NCBI GenBank assembly: GCA_004802725.1
Contig: SGPM01000125.1
Span: 1 to 64,000, forward strand
DNA length: 64,000 nt
Source: Antrodiella citrinella
Lineage: Eukaryota; Basidiomycota; Agaricomycetes; Polyporales; Steccherinaceae
Direction: 5' to 3'
This document shows positions 1 through 11,573 of this stretch, piece by piece. A model generated the notes under the pieces. It was given only the letters and a program-made list of their open reading frames with translations. It was not told the origin of the DNA and made no database searches. The first letter of the stretch is position 1; each line of letters starts with the position of its first letter. The position numbers were made by a program, and so were the translations under genes.

Positions 1-348
1 ACCGGTAATGATGGGGTCCAATACCCGACATCAGCCAGCGCTTATAGGTAACAAATTTTACTGATGATCATTGTAATGAGACTACAAAACAAATGGATTC
101 CCACGGTTTGGGGAGAAAAGATTTCCGCTCACGCACTCTGCGCCAAATTCTCAGTAAGAACGATTTCCTTCATTCTTCAGGAATCGTAATTGTACCGACA
201 TCCGATGCCCACCACCCAAGTTACCCAACAGCCCACCCGACATCCGCCATCGGGCTTTGCCGAAACGGGCGCTTATTTTGAAAACGACCGCAAACTTTGT
301 CTAGCCCTTCCCTCCTCCCCCTCTTGTACCATCCCTCTCACTTCAGGT

Positions 349-2300
349 ATGACACGGAAGAATACAAAGGCCAAAGACCTTTTGAGGGCCACCAGAAGAG
401 ATGTCTATGCCTGTATGTAAATTTTTACTGACAGTGCTGGACCACTGGTACAGCTACTAACTCGTTCCATTTGGCTAGATTTAAGCAGCCCCCAGGTGCT
501 TAATGAGCTGTCAGGTCTTGGTGTAGCAGACTTTCACCCTGGAGAGTCTCCTGCTGCTGGAAGGGTCTTAGGGAATATCCAGGCTGGTGCTAGTAAGCTT
601 CCTGAGCTGGTCTCTACAGTGAGTACTACATTTGTGACAAGCTAGACTGTTACAATGACCAGCTCGTTTTTAGTGGGAGACCCTGCTGTCAAGTGCACTG
701 CGCCGCTTCACTAGTCCTGAGGCAGTGAACACTGTGGCAGCGGAAGTTTACCAGGAGCTTCGCCGCCGGCGTCTTCCGCCTGCCGATCCAGCTGCCCGTC
801 CAGCTGGCACCCACCAGCAACGCCGGACATTTGTATGTAATTTATTCATGCTGAACAATTGAGAGTGCTTACTGTGTGTCCAGATCCATGAGCTGGGGCT
901 TCACAAGCAGCGTTTGACCATGAACGATCTATTTTTGGCCTTCACGTCTTGCGCGAAACCCAGGTGTCCTATATCACAGCGCTTGAAAAAGCAGAAGGGG
1001 TACCACCGTCCACCCGGCCCGCCACTTCCCCTTTGCGACATCCATCCCAGGTGCCCATCAGTCGAGTTTCGAGAGCCAGATGCGAAACCCTGCTTGAAAC
1101 GGTACACACTCATGTCAGAGACAGATGCCGTTGGCCCACTCCCCGGCCATACCACCAAGAACTGGGCTGTGATTGGGGGTGAAGGCTGGCGCATTGTTGA
1201 GCCTGACGAATCAGTCGTCTTTTTTTCATTCGGCCCTGATAGTGCGTACCGTCAATATTCAGCTCGTTTCTGGTCTAAATTATCTTTAGGCAAAGTCCAG
1301 CTCGAGCTTGCGATTATTCACGATATTGGTACTGGCTCATCTGAGCTACTTAGTCGAGCTGGCTTGCCAAAGTTGTTGATGATGCCTGTGCGTACCGGCG
1401 GGATATTCGGGTATGTTACCTGTGGCCGGTATCCATGCTTTATTGCTTATTTTATATTAACAGCCCAATCATCCTGGCAAGATGGCCCAGTTTGGTATCA
1501 ATACTGGCCCCTGCCATGCCCGGTCTCTTGGCTGGGCCAAGAGCTTCACACGCAAGCTTAGTGATGATGCCAAGGCTGCAAAAGACGAGGAAGTAATCAG
1601 TGCATCATCGATCGTCTGGAGTCTCCTCACTTACTGTATGCCTGTTCCTATCACCGAGCATATCGAAAAGGTTCTGGCAGAAGAGGGTCTTCCAAGAGCA
1701 GCTTCTGCCAATGTCCCACCTGGTGAGTGGCTATCCTTAAATGGGGGGCACCACCTAGCTGACTATGATATAGGTACTACATTCACCATCAAGTGGGTCT
1801 CCCGTGATCCTGAGAATCCTCTGCCCGATCTTACGTTCAAATACGAGCGAGGTCCTCCAGAAGTCTATCTCTCACGGGTGTATTCTATCCCTGTTCTGTA
1901 CCATATATGCTTACCATTGGACAGGCATTCCCATTTTGACAAGAACTATGCCAAGTGGGCTCTGATCCTCATGGTCAAGTGTGAGGTTGCAGACAGCTGT
2001 ACCATGCCAGATGGTGGTGCTAGTTTCGTTGATGTCAACCTCAAGGTGATCGTCCGGCAGGCCACTGGGACTGGTATCGCCTTCCAGCCTGATCACATGC
2101 ATGGCACCACCAAGGCCCATGGTGCCACTTCATGGAGTATCTCTCATGTATTCTCACAGCGGGTTGTAGATATGATAAGGGATGCCTCTGATGCAGTCCA
2201 TAGAGGTATAGTTCCAGAACGGGGTGCAGGCAAAGGCAATCCTGCAAACCTAAGGCAGAGTAGCTATTTACTATATAGAAATGTTTTACCCACTATGTAA
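349..2300 (+). CDS. 2OG-Fe(II) oxygenase-like protein, six exons
   Basis: I model exons 349-412, 479-618, 674-832, 884-1387, 1464-1722 and 1774-2300. All introns are GT-AG and phases agree, giving 550 aa. I do not recognise a named family. The C-terminal exon has H429-F-D431, then about 50 residues later D-H483-M-H485-G-T-T. This H-x-D ... H spacing is that of the double-stranded beta-helix of 2-oxoglutarate/Fe(II) dioxygenases. Fungal TET/JBP-type oxygenases are one such expanded, transposon-linked group, but membership is inference. The gene at 14595-17327 has the same layout. The donor at 1388 was chosen because the later donor at 1411 leads to a stop. Part of exon 4 (949-1182) is also open in another frame, so that stretch is less certain. 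The true 5' end could lie further upstream. Confidence 0.6.
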
Positions 2301-4260
2301 TATGATCACAATCCTGGTTTGTCAAGAGAAAAGACACTTTCCTGCCTGCGTGCATACATGGCCACCAGGCCCTCGTAGGCTGGGCAGTATTTTGTCAATT
2401 TCTCCACCAATTTTTACTGTATCCACTCACGTGATAGCTTACTGTGTTCGCCTCAAAAATTGTCATCGAATCGTGTCTAGCGTGCACTGAACCTTGCCTA
2501 ATCGGTGGGGTCCAATTCGCTGTACCATGGTAGCCTAGGGCCCGCATCAGGAAAAACCTGTTTCGCTAAGTAGATATGGTTACCACTAGTCTGTGACAAT
2601 GTGTGGTAACTTACCTCTAATTATCAGTCCTAACATGATTACACAAGTTATTGATAATTACAGAAGTCCCCAATAATCCTACACTCTCTTACCTCTCATT
2701 ACATCTAATCTAGCACAAGTCAGAGGTAGATTAGGTCTTTTACAGCAACATAATAACATATATGATCACACATCACTCATGGTATGGGCAAAGAGAGCAT
2801 AGATAATATATTGATATACACTACAACATGACAGCTACAGCTACAACACTACAGTCTAATGAACATTACCCTACATCAATCAAACAATATCAACAGAATA
2901 TACTGCACACAAGAAAGGCTTAGATACATACCTGTACTGTGCACAGCAATAGAAGGCCAGCAAATAAGACCACTGAAGGGGGAAAAGAAGATGGGATGAT
3001 TAGCAAGCAAGCAACAGTGATGAGTGAAGCTTTGTACATACCAGTAAGCAACAGCAGAGGGGATTAACAGGTATCAGCATAAAAAATGTGGAAGACAGTA
3101 CTTACCAGTGCACTGAAGCTCATAACCCAGTCTCGCACACCCCTCCACTGCTGACCAAGAATCTATGGCCTGGGGGGCAAGAGGTTCTGCATGAGAGAGC
3201 TTGAAGTGCGCAAATAGGGGATGCAATGAAGAGGAAAAGATAATAGACTCAGATAAAAGGAGAGGAGAGAGAGAGGAGGAGAACATGGGGGAAGAGAGAG
3301 AAGAGAGGGACACGTCGAAAATGTTGAAGTCCGACATTGATGTGCTGGCGCTTACAAGCGCCGAAATCCGGCAAACCCCATTTGGTGCAATTGGTGGGAC
3401 AGGACAAAGATCACACAATGTCTCGCTCACCACACCACCATTTCCGGTATGTACTATCTCATTTTGTTCGCATTTCAAATCCCTATCATTAGATACCAAA
3501 AATGTTTGGATTTGTCAGCTGGAGACTCTGCCACTCTCAGGTAAACACAAAGATATATACACCAATCTCTAAATGTCTCTCCCAATACTGACCTGTTGTC
3601 TGTCTTTAGTATCTCATTCGATTTGCATTGTTTGACTCTATCTTTTGATATATGACACATACAAAACCATCCACTACTTGTCCTCCTTTGGTCTGATGTT
3701 GTCCCTCTAAAGGTATGTATACTAATCATTGTATGTCTCCATGGATACCGATCCGTTTCCACTCTAGACTATCTCATTTTGTTCGCATTGAGCGACTCTA
3801 TCTGGTGGTATATGGCGCGTCAGGAAGCGTTTGACACCTGACCTTCCCTAGCCTTGCGCGTATGCCAGCGCCAATAAGCGCCCATAGCGCGTCGCTCACT
3901 ACAATGGGTCTTTGAATTGTTGTACTATCTAGCACTGTTGATTACATGCTAAATACTATTTTCATGTACCTGATAAACACCCAATATACAATGCTTGTGG
4001 GAGGTTTTGCGCCTCGGAGCCGTCTCTGCAACTTGAAGTTGCGGTCTGGTGAATATGTGCCACACCGTCACCGTCACCGTCCCACACGTGCACTGAGACC
4101 ATACAAGAGGATTTCAACACAAGAAGGATCCCAAATGGCAGGACGGCTCAGACTACACTGAATCTGTGAAATGTTACCCCCAAGTTACTTCAATTATCGA
4201 TAAATTATATGTAATGACAATAACAACCAGATACTCTGGTGTAATTTACTCCAGATTATC
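2301..4260. other. gene-free stretch with degenerate tandem repeats
   Basis: I see no convincing coding sequence. 2540-3100 is AT-rich. Around 3453-3840 there are three diverged repeat units about 160 bp apart (listed separately). A perfect hairpin with 7-bp arms sits at 3347-3362 (GGCGCTT, 2-nt loop). A short palindrome lies at 4027-4041. A 142-codon antisense frame at 3074-3499 is low-complexity and was rejected. Confidence 0.5.
3453..3830. repeat. three diverged units spaced about 160 bp
   Basis: A 22-base string beginning ACTATCTCATTTTG occurs identically at 3453-3474 and 3768-3789. A degraded copy lies at about 3608-3632. Units 2 and 3 also share the downstream pattern GACTCTATCT followed by a TATATG motif, so similarity extends over roughly 50 bp. 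The spacings of 156 and 160 bp suggest an old tandem duplication. No function is evident. Confidence 0.6.
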
Positions 4261-4743
4261 AGAATTATTCGAATTACCTGTGTTACACAAGGTTACAAGG
4301 CCACTTGGGTAATTAGATCTAATTTAGCAAAACTGATTTTTCCTGATGTCTTTGGGACGGAAGACCTTGCCGAACTGATGGTAGCGTGTAACACGCAGGA
4401 GCACTTCCAACCAGGGAAAACAGACCATTTCCCAATCATGCTCGAGCTCGACCTCAGAGTGCCACCCGCGAAGCCGCCGCCTCGACTCAACTTCAAAGAG
4501 GTGGACTGGGAAAGCTTCCGTTCGACCCTGAAGGAGAACCTGGAACGTGAAACGTGGGCCGAGGAGGTGATCCCTTCGACAGAAGTCTTCCACTCGTACC
4601 TCTCGAAGCTCTACAATGCTCTGAACGGTGCGGTTAAGGACCACGTGCCTTACGCTGAACCGATACCTTTCACGAAACGCTGGTGGTCAAAAGAGTTGAC
4701 AGCTCTCAGGACGATCGCTCGGAAACTCGGTTTCAAATCAAGA
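4261..4743 (+). mobile_element. LINE (non-LTR) retrotransposon fragment, endonuclease C-terminus
   Basis: One open frame encodes the end of an AP-type endonuclease and the linker towards reverse transcriptase, as in Tad1-like LINEs. The visible hallmarks are E-D-L-A-E-L, then T-D-H-F-P-I-M-L-E-L (the S/T-D-H-x-P-I signature closing the endonuclease domain), then a linker ending in F-T-K-R-W-W-S-K-E-L. Similarity stops after about 4740 and no reverse-transcriptase motif follows. The fragment is therefore truncated at both ends and dead. The bases before it are AT-rich with no recognisable target-site duplication. Confidence 0.75.
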
Positions 4744-5238
4744 CCTGTTGAAATCTATGATGAGGCAGTTCTCGTAGATCAACAACCAATTTATCATTGC
4801 CATTGATCCCGTTTTCGTAGATAAAGCCCTCTTTTCGTGTATTTCCCCCTCTCTCATGCGTTTGCAAGAGCTCAGCCAAACGATCTTATTCCTACTGTCC
4901 TCAGGAATTCTAACAAGACCCTCCACCCACGGCTGCGCGGGTGTATCTGAGCCTACGGATACCATCGCAAACCAGTCTTGCTCACGTTTCTCATTGTTTG
5001 TTCACCAACGCGACACTCGCTCGAAGCCTTTTTCTTTCGGTACCAAGAAAATAGTCACGTACTAGAGCCGTACTAGAGCCCGTGTAGTATGTACTAATGT
5101 ACTACACGATGAACGGATTATACTTGCAAGAAATGATGTATCTACAAGGTACCGTGAATTAAGCGTGTAAGTAAAGCAACAAGAAAGGAGTCCTATATAT
5201 ACGTACATCAAACTGTTTGGACACTTTTTATCCGGTAG
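4744..5238. other. intergenic, nothing recognised
   Basis: Sequence between the LINE fragment and the 3' end of the SAP-like gene. Short open frames on both strands show no family features. A repeated TACTAGAGCC / GTACTA motif occurs around 5058-5110. Confidence 0.4.
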
Positions 5239-6390
5239 TTAAGACGACGACGCAGCATAGGAATAGTGCTGTCCAAACGGCGCGAAAGTGTTTGGAGAAG
5301 CAGAGGCACTAGTACTGTGCTGATGTAGATACTGCACAGGATGATAGTATGCAGGGACTTGAATCTGATGGGAGGGAGGTGGCGGCGGCGGTGCAGGAGC
5401 CCAATACGAAGGTATCGATGGAACGTGAATGAAAGGACCGAGCTGAGGGGCAGCTTGTGAGGTCATAGGGGTAGAGGCTGGGTTTGCGGACAAATAACTT
5501 GAAACTTCATCCGCAACGTGCACGGCCTCGACTGCGACATCTTCAAGTTTGCGCTTTAAGGTGGAGTTGCGATTGGCGGTGAAGAGACCAGAAAAGCGTG
5601 GGTCGTTTTTGAGCGATGGTCTCTTCTGGAACTCCTTCTCAAGAGCGTCGCGAATGTCCATCGCTCGCGCACCCTCAAACATCGCCATAGGAAGGCCGAG
5701 AACGTACGCAATGTCGTCCAGTTCCTCTCGACTTTTGTATTTGATGCTGTTCAAGAAGCGGACATTCGTCCCTAATTTGTCCAGCTCTGCGCGCCGATCC
5801 TGCGCTACCAGTGCAGCGTCCACTTTCTTCTTCTGCTTATCTTGCACAGCAGCCGCTTTCTTCTTCTGCTTCCCTTGCGCCCGACACTCCTTCTCTTTAT
5901 CCTCTCCCTCCTCCTCCTCCTCCCGCCGCAACGCGACCATAGCCTTTGGACCAGTGAGAAAGCTTTCCTTTGAACCAGTTTCAATCTTCTTCATCCTAGA
6001 CATTTCTCGCAACGCAAAGTGGCAGTACGACTCTGCAGCGACCCTATATTGTGTCTCTGTATGGTAGGCTTCCTGAAGAACTCGAAAGTTCTCCTTGAGT
6101 ACAGCTAGTTGCTGCTGCGCAGACCAGCGGGGATCGGATGGTCGTCATCTCTGGGGGGGAGGAGGGGGGGTGTGATTGGAAAGGGGCGGAGGACGGGCCA
6201 GTCAGGCCACTCAAGAAATCAGAGTCGAACTCGGTGGACATGGCTGCTGTGGCGGGCGGGTTGGCGGGTTGACTTGTGACGGTTCAGCTAACGTGGCAGA
6301 CTCAGAGGAGGAAGACTGGTCGAACTCACCATCGTTCTGTACATCCTCCAACCCGCAATTCGGGCAATTCAAGGTCTCACAGGAGAGTAC
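5239..6390 (-). pseudogene. SAP-like transposon-associated protein, frameshifted
   Basis: The main open part (5239 to about 6125) encodes a lysine/glutamate-rich coiled segment. Next comes a helix-extended-helix stretch around S-R-E-E-L-D-D-I-A-Y-V-L-G-L that looks like a SAP-type nucleic-acid-binding motif, then a low-complexity Pro/Ser/Tyr tail with a run of seven prolines. Upstream, the coding signal continues in other frames. One is a segment starting M-S-T-E-F-D-S-D (6241 downwards). Further upstream is a C-P-N-C-G knuckle near 6340-6360. Joining these needs two or three single-step frame changes, near 6240, in the C-run near 6163-6172 and near 6135. I recall similar proteins in repeat-rich Agaricomycete regions. 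The upstream C-P-N-C part could instead be untranslated if M-S-T is the true start. Confidence 0.55.
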
Positions 6391-8132
6391 CGTCGGGAGT
6401 GATAGATGGAATAGACGGCTTGAATAGGAATCTAGGAATCCGGGATTTTGCTAAATTCTGAGTGGCGGTCAAGTTTTACGTCTCGGGCCACTAGAATTGG
6501 CAGAACAAGACGAAATCGGCAGAACAGGGGACGAAGAAGGACGACACAGACGAACACGGACGAACATGGGACGACCGGTCACAGCAGAAAGTAGGCGCCT
6601 GTCATGACTGCTTCCTGCGTTGCGATTTGTTGAATTTTGTTCGGTCGTTAGCAAGTCGGAAGCGGTATGATCTCGTTCTTATGCCTTCTAGGCTTCTATC
6701 AGTTCACCAAAAACTGTAATATATGTCGTTCATATGATCATGTACATAGTACTAATACATTGATCAATCACTAACATTCGGTCAGCATTCGAATCGTCAG
6801 AGCGAGCAGACACAGACACGATGCGTCAAGTTATACTATGTTCGAGATTTCGAATCGAACGACACTTGAACGACGCGACTAGTGAATGTCACAACCTGAG
6901 TCACATTGGGGTAGAACGTCTGGTGAGTTTCGTCTGACCGGGTGTGGGTGTTTGACGTCCCTGCCAAAATGACAGGGAAGCAGCCCCAAGCGCTCGTCTT
7001 GCACGAGCTTGCCTGTGTTGCGCAGGTTCTGAAAACGCTGTCCCTGCGCTGTCCGGTGTCCGAAAATCCTGAAAAGTACATCTACAGGTTCTGTTATGTA
7101 ACCACTTTCCCTTTCTTACTGTAATCACACTCGTACTTTCGCATTTCACATTCATCCTCTCCTCCCTTTGACCTTTGTCACAATGACTCGCATTCGGCCA
7201 TGGCGCGCAGTGCATGGCCGGGCCTCTCTACTTGTATATATACAGCTGTAGTAGCTACTGCATTCAGCACCTCACTTTGTACCTACCCACCAGCACTCTC
7301 GTGCTCTGCGAGAACCAGCCTGATCACTACGCCATTCTAAGTATGGTACGGTTCGTTCTACATACGTGTTCTCTAGCTTCCTGCTCTACAAGCATAAGCT
7401 GGGTTCAGTGGCTCGGTTATCTGTGTTCTCGCATAGTATCTGAAATACATATTCTATTCAAACTACTACTACTTGAGTGATACCTACGTCAGATAGCTGA
7501 ACCTCTGTTAGTGTACGCGTTTTCTGCTTTCCAAACAACTCTGCGCTACGCGCAGTTACGCCTTGGTTAGCGCCGAATCCGCGGTTCACACAGGTTCGCA
7601 TATGTTGGGGCTACTCGAAAATGTGTTTTTTGACCCGAGAGCTGCACAGGAAAGTGTTTACGAGGAAGCCAAAAAAGGTGGCAAAGTCACGTGCGGAAGA
7701 CCCACACCCGCCCAGACGAAGTGACAGACGGCGTGAGCGGCCGGTGCCTTTCCGGGTCCGAAAATGATTCACTTTCTACGCCCGGAAAATGAGTCACTTT
7801 CTAGACCACGTGCATTCTAGGCCCGGAAAGTGCATGTATTTCTCACCGTAAACCTGTACATTTTTGACATCGTAAATATAATTATTTTTACACTCATAAA
7901 TTAAGTCATTTCTAACACAGTTTCCGGCGTTGGAAATAATGCTTCACTGGTAGTGAATCTCTGGATGACCGGGAGAGGCGATCTGAAAGCCTGTAGGATG
8001 TTTTGTGCAGGAATCGGGGGTGTGACATCGGGAATGTGCTGGACATGGTGGATACCACGGGTTGGTTACGAGATGTATCAATTGGACTCGCTGGAGAGGG
8101 GTTGGAAGTTCGAAGGGGGTAGTAGGCACTGT
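6391..8132. other. gene-free stretch with short repeats
   Basis: No supported gene. 7757-7845 carries a short repeated block (listed separately). CACGTG palindromes occur at about 7688 and at 7807-7812. The opposing frames at 6836-7215 show no domain or splice logic. The frame of the gene at 8133-10402 stays open for about 60 codons past its stop (7944-8129), which is more likely chance or decay than coding. Confidence 0.4.
7757..7845. repeat. short direct repeats with TGA(G/T)TCA cores
   Basis: Two near-identical units, CCGaAAAATGATTCACTTTCTA-like (about 7758-7778) and CCGGAAAATGAGTCACTTTC (about 7783-7802), are followed by a third partial CCCGGAAAGTG copy near 7821. TGAGTCA at 7790-7796 matches the bZIP AP-1/Gcn4 core and CACGTG follows at 7807-7812. 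Whether these are regulatory sites or repeat debris cannot be told from sequence. Confidence 0.5.
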
Positions 8133-10402
8133 CTACACCTCTGTGTGACAATGGTTCTCCAGATGGGAAGAATCAGTCTTCACCTGCCGCTGACGGCGGT
8201 TCTCCAGCCGAGCCTGCGACATATCTGGGGTGATGTTGTGGGCCATAGCTGTACGGGATCGATCCGCCGCCGCTGGAGCTTGAGAAGTCATGAGCTCCGC
8301 TTGCCAAGCAGCCGCATCCTCGGCGCATTTGGCCTCATGTGCGCAGGCCAGCTCTTGGAGCTGCATCTGCAGCACATTGTTCCGGCGAGTCATTTCCACA
8401 AGCTCCTGCTCAAGATGCGCTTTGGCGGATCTCAGCTGCTCCAGAGCGATTGCATCTTGTGCGCGCTGTTCCTGATGCTGCCGTTCAAGTTCCTGTAGGC
8501 GTCCTTGCGTCGATGCCTCATTGCCGGTAGACAGTGCGCGCTGGATGTTTATGGTCATGGCAGGAAAAGGGCGAAAGTCGGTGTGAAGCTCAGGGATCGT
8601 TGGCAAACCACTGGTATCATCCGTAGATGGACCGGCAACCGATGCATTCGGGAGCTGGTCAGAGGGTACCTCAGGACGAGCAAGGATTGCCGAATACTTG
8701 GAGTGAGGCGTGATGTTGGCTGGATCATGCAACCGCTCACTCCAAAAGACACCTGTGAAATGGGGTGAAATGATCAAAAGTCAGCGTGGCCATGAGTCAC
8801 ATGACGTTAAACACTTACCTCCGTTATCGCGTGCTGGTGAGCTCAGAGGAGGGGAGTCCTGGATATTGAGCACCGGGCGGGACGATGGGTCGAATTCAGT
8901 CGCAGGCCCCTTTCCCTTCTGTGTATTGGTCTTGCGACGCTTGCGCTCAGGTCCACCGGGATTGGCATCCGGGTGAACCTGATCTGCAGGACGTTTGGTC
9001 GCTTGAGTCCCTGAGGAGGGCGGCTGCGGTTTGCTATAATTACGAGCAACAGACCCGGTTTTTGCTTCGCGTGTGCCGGCTGCCTGGGTAGAAGACCGAG
9101 GGAGGGTATATTCGTTTGGTGAGACACCATTTTTGGAGTGGCCATTCGCGTCTCTGTCCGACATGAAGTCATCGTAATCTGAGGTTTTCTCCGGCTGACT
9201 GGGCACCTTCTTCGCACCCGGTGGGACCTCGACCGTTGTGTTCGATGAAGGGCGCTTGCGAGCGCTGCTGCGAGCACCGCTGGCAGAATGAAGGGACGTG
9301 GGGGCAGTCTTACCCGTACGAATGGTGTACGCACCACCAGCGGGAAGGATGGGAGGAGTAGTTGCAAGAGGGAGGCCCTCACGCTCGAGTTGAAACTGAG
9401 TTTTGAGGAAGTGATACATCCACCGAACAGCAGTAGGGCCTGAAACTCGTTTCCCATCGATATCGCCAATTCGGGGAGTGAATGTGCACTGGGACTTGAG
9501 CATCTTGCACCGTGAACAGGTGAGACCCGCAAGAGGGTTGAATTCGCAGGTGAGTTGGGAAGCACGACAGCCCGAACACATCAAACGCTGTCATCACATC
9601 AGTGTAATCGCCGTAGCTACAACAATTGGACCCACCGTCGAAATGTACCCTTCCGGGAGACCCAAGCGATCGGCGGGAGTGATTGGCGACTTGTCGTGGA
9701 TATCGGGATACTGAACAACCATGCTAGCCGAAGGGTCGATCGTGTGCGCTGGTTGAGAAGTTGTGGCTGTGTTGCTCTTTTTCGCTCTGACAGCATCGTG
9801 TGTGGCGGGCTTCTTGGCAGGCTGCGACGTATTCGAGGGCACAGAAACAGTGGGTTTCAGAGCAGGTGCAGCCTTGGGCTGGATGAACCCGGATGCCTGG
9901 GGATGAGCAGGTGGTACGCCCGTCCCTGCGATTGTTAGATGCTAGTGAAAGCTGGAGCGAAATTTGAACTTCTTCACACCTTGCGCCCACCACTTCTTGG
10001 CAAGCTCAATCTCACCCGGAGGGAACGTAGTATAGACTAATCCGTGAGAACACCACTTTGACTGCTCGATACTTCCAAAGTAGCTGGTGTATATCGTTCG
10101 GTCCCATACCTTATCTTTATAAGTCAGAGCTGCTGCCAGCAGGATGTGGTGTATTTTAGCTTCAGGTAAGCCGTGCTGAACAGCCGCAGCACTTTGCTAG
10201 TCCCATAATCAGCCGAATCCAATGTATAAAGCTTCCCAGAACGCACCATCTCCTGTTTGAACCGCAGCTCCCAACTCTCATGCCCCTCACTGCGCCGGTC
10301 AGGTTCGGCTTTTATCGCTGTTGCAATGCGAGCAGCCGAACGAATCAACGCAGTCTCAGGCTCCCTGAACTTCTCAAAATCGGGATTCGTGATTAACGGC
10401 AT
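8133..10402 (-). CDS. Cys-cluster and coiled-coil protein, five exons, intact
   Basis: Exons in transcript order are 10402-10247, 10196-9980, 9925-9636, 9587-8819 and 8752-8133. All introns are GT-AG (48-66 bp), phases match, and the sum is 684 codons (683 aa). The N-terminus is helical. The exon-3/4 junction creates six cysteines, C225-x2-C228-x6-C235-x9-C245-x2-C248-x6-C255. That is the spacing of a fungal Zn2Cys6 cluster, though the usual Arg/Lys-rich loop is missing. A long Ser/Pro/Lys-rich disordered stretch follows, including a basic R-K-R-R-K patch. Residues about 560-635 form a Glu/Gln/Ala coiled coil. I do not recognise a named family. The repeat-rich setting suggests a mobile-element accessory or domesticated gene. 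A DNA-binding role is inference only. Confidence 0.7.
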
Positions 10403-10624
10403 AATGTGAAAGTGTTGCAGGTGAATATGGAACTGGCGAATATTGTGGAGTCGTGAGCGGAGTGACAAACGCCACGTCACACCGGCTATTAATAATATGG
10501 GTAGGGGCAACGCCGGTTCAAAATGCGTCCAGCCCCACGTGGCAAATCTGGCTGGGATCAGTTTAAGAGCGCGGTCACTGCAGTGATCGAGAGTTCGCGC
10601 AACACATATCTCACTACGCTCTCA

Positions 10625-11212
10625 CTACCCTCGCATGTACACGACACCAACAAGTTGTATTGAGCTGTAGATAATCAATAGAAAGCTGTATACCAAATTA
10701 AAAGTTATAAAGTGAGTCATTATCATGTTGAAATGATCAAAGCTCTTCCTCGTCCGACTCACTCTCCGCCCCATCACGTCCTCGCGCCGTTTCAACAACC
10801 GCCTGCGACGAGGTTCCACATCCACTCGTATGAAAACCTCTACACACTCCATGATGTTCTCGGCGTACAGCCGCTGGATTGTGTCCGCACTGAGGCCCTC
10901 CAACACCTTCACCAGGGCCTGCAACTTTCCCTCTCTGCCGAGTTTGGACAGCCCGGTTGGAACGTCCACGTTCCGCGTGGCCAGTCGGAGCCACGAGATC
11001 TGTAATTCGATATCCGTCACGGTTGGCTGCTTTAAACCGACTGCCGGATGAAGCCAGTAGTCAGGTTCCAGATGCACAGTCAACCTGAAGAGTATCTCCT
11101 CTCGTGCTGATTTCTTCGCTTTCCGCAGTTCCCGGCTCGTCTCCTTCTGCTCAGCTTTCTCGGTCTGAGCCCGCGCGTGCTGTGCCCTATGAAGCTTGTC
11201 CGATAAACACCT
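10625..11212 (-). pseudogene. hypothetical coding fragment, 5' end missing
   Basis: The frame is open from 11212 down to the stop at 10625. It begins with a charged helix rich in Ala/Glu/Lys/Gln, then a compact segment containing P-D-Y-W-L-H-P and D-I-E-L-Q-I-S-W-L-R-L, and ends in a hydrophobic tail that may be read-through. No in-frame ATG precedes the coding-like part, and a stop lies directly upstream at the edge of a 20-bp direct repeat (11196-11215). An upstream exon is therefore either missing or unrecognised. I do not recognise the family. It lies head-to-tail with the 8133-10402 gene and might be a second part of the same element. Confidence 0.35.
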
Positions 11213-11573
11213 TCATAGAGAGGGGAAATGAATCCCGAGGATTAATAATGTTGTATATTGATCATGGAGAGCGCAATGCCGCAGCCGCACACTCTGCAAT
11301 ACACATAGCGGGTGCGGGAGGGAAAAAAAGATGATTCACCATGATTCATGCATAAAACTCTATGTATAACACTGTGCAAAAAAAAACATGATTCACGATG
11401 ATACACGATGCCGAAGCTTCATGATTTGATTGAGGAGACAAAACGAGGTAGGGAATAATGAGACAAAACGATGATTCATTGTGTTGCATTGTGTATCCTC
11501 ATGTATCCTCATGATTCATCGTTAAATTGGCGTCTCGCATGAACTTTGCTTTTTTGTCCGATAAACACCTTCA
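11196..11573. repeat. 20-bp direct repeats flanking 338 bp
   Basis: TTGTCCGATAAACACCTTCA occurs at 11196-11215 and again, exactly, at 11554-11573. The intervening DNA carries repeated ATGATTCA/ATGATTCAC motifs (about 11331, 11341, 11390, 11470 and 11510) and no coding signal. The pair could be the footprint of an insertion or a local duplication. 20 bp is long for a normal target-site duplication. Confidence 0.7.

Noticed and set aside
949..1182. Alternative frame within exon 4 of the first gene
   Set aside because: It looks coding over about 40 residues but cannot be spliced in phase to the flanking exons. The chosen frame can. Kept only as an uncertainty on that exon.
3074..3499. 141-codon antisense frame
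   Set aside because: Serine-rich low-complexity product, no start context, no splice partners, and it overlaps the degenerate repeat region.
267..3883. 11-bp inverted match GGGCGCTTATT (267-277) / AATAAGCGCCC (3873-3883) as terminal inverted repeats around the first gene
   Set aside because: In about 4 kb several 11-bp inverted matches are expected by chance, and no target-site duplication flanks them.
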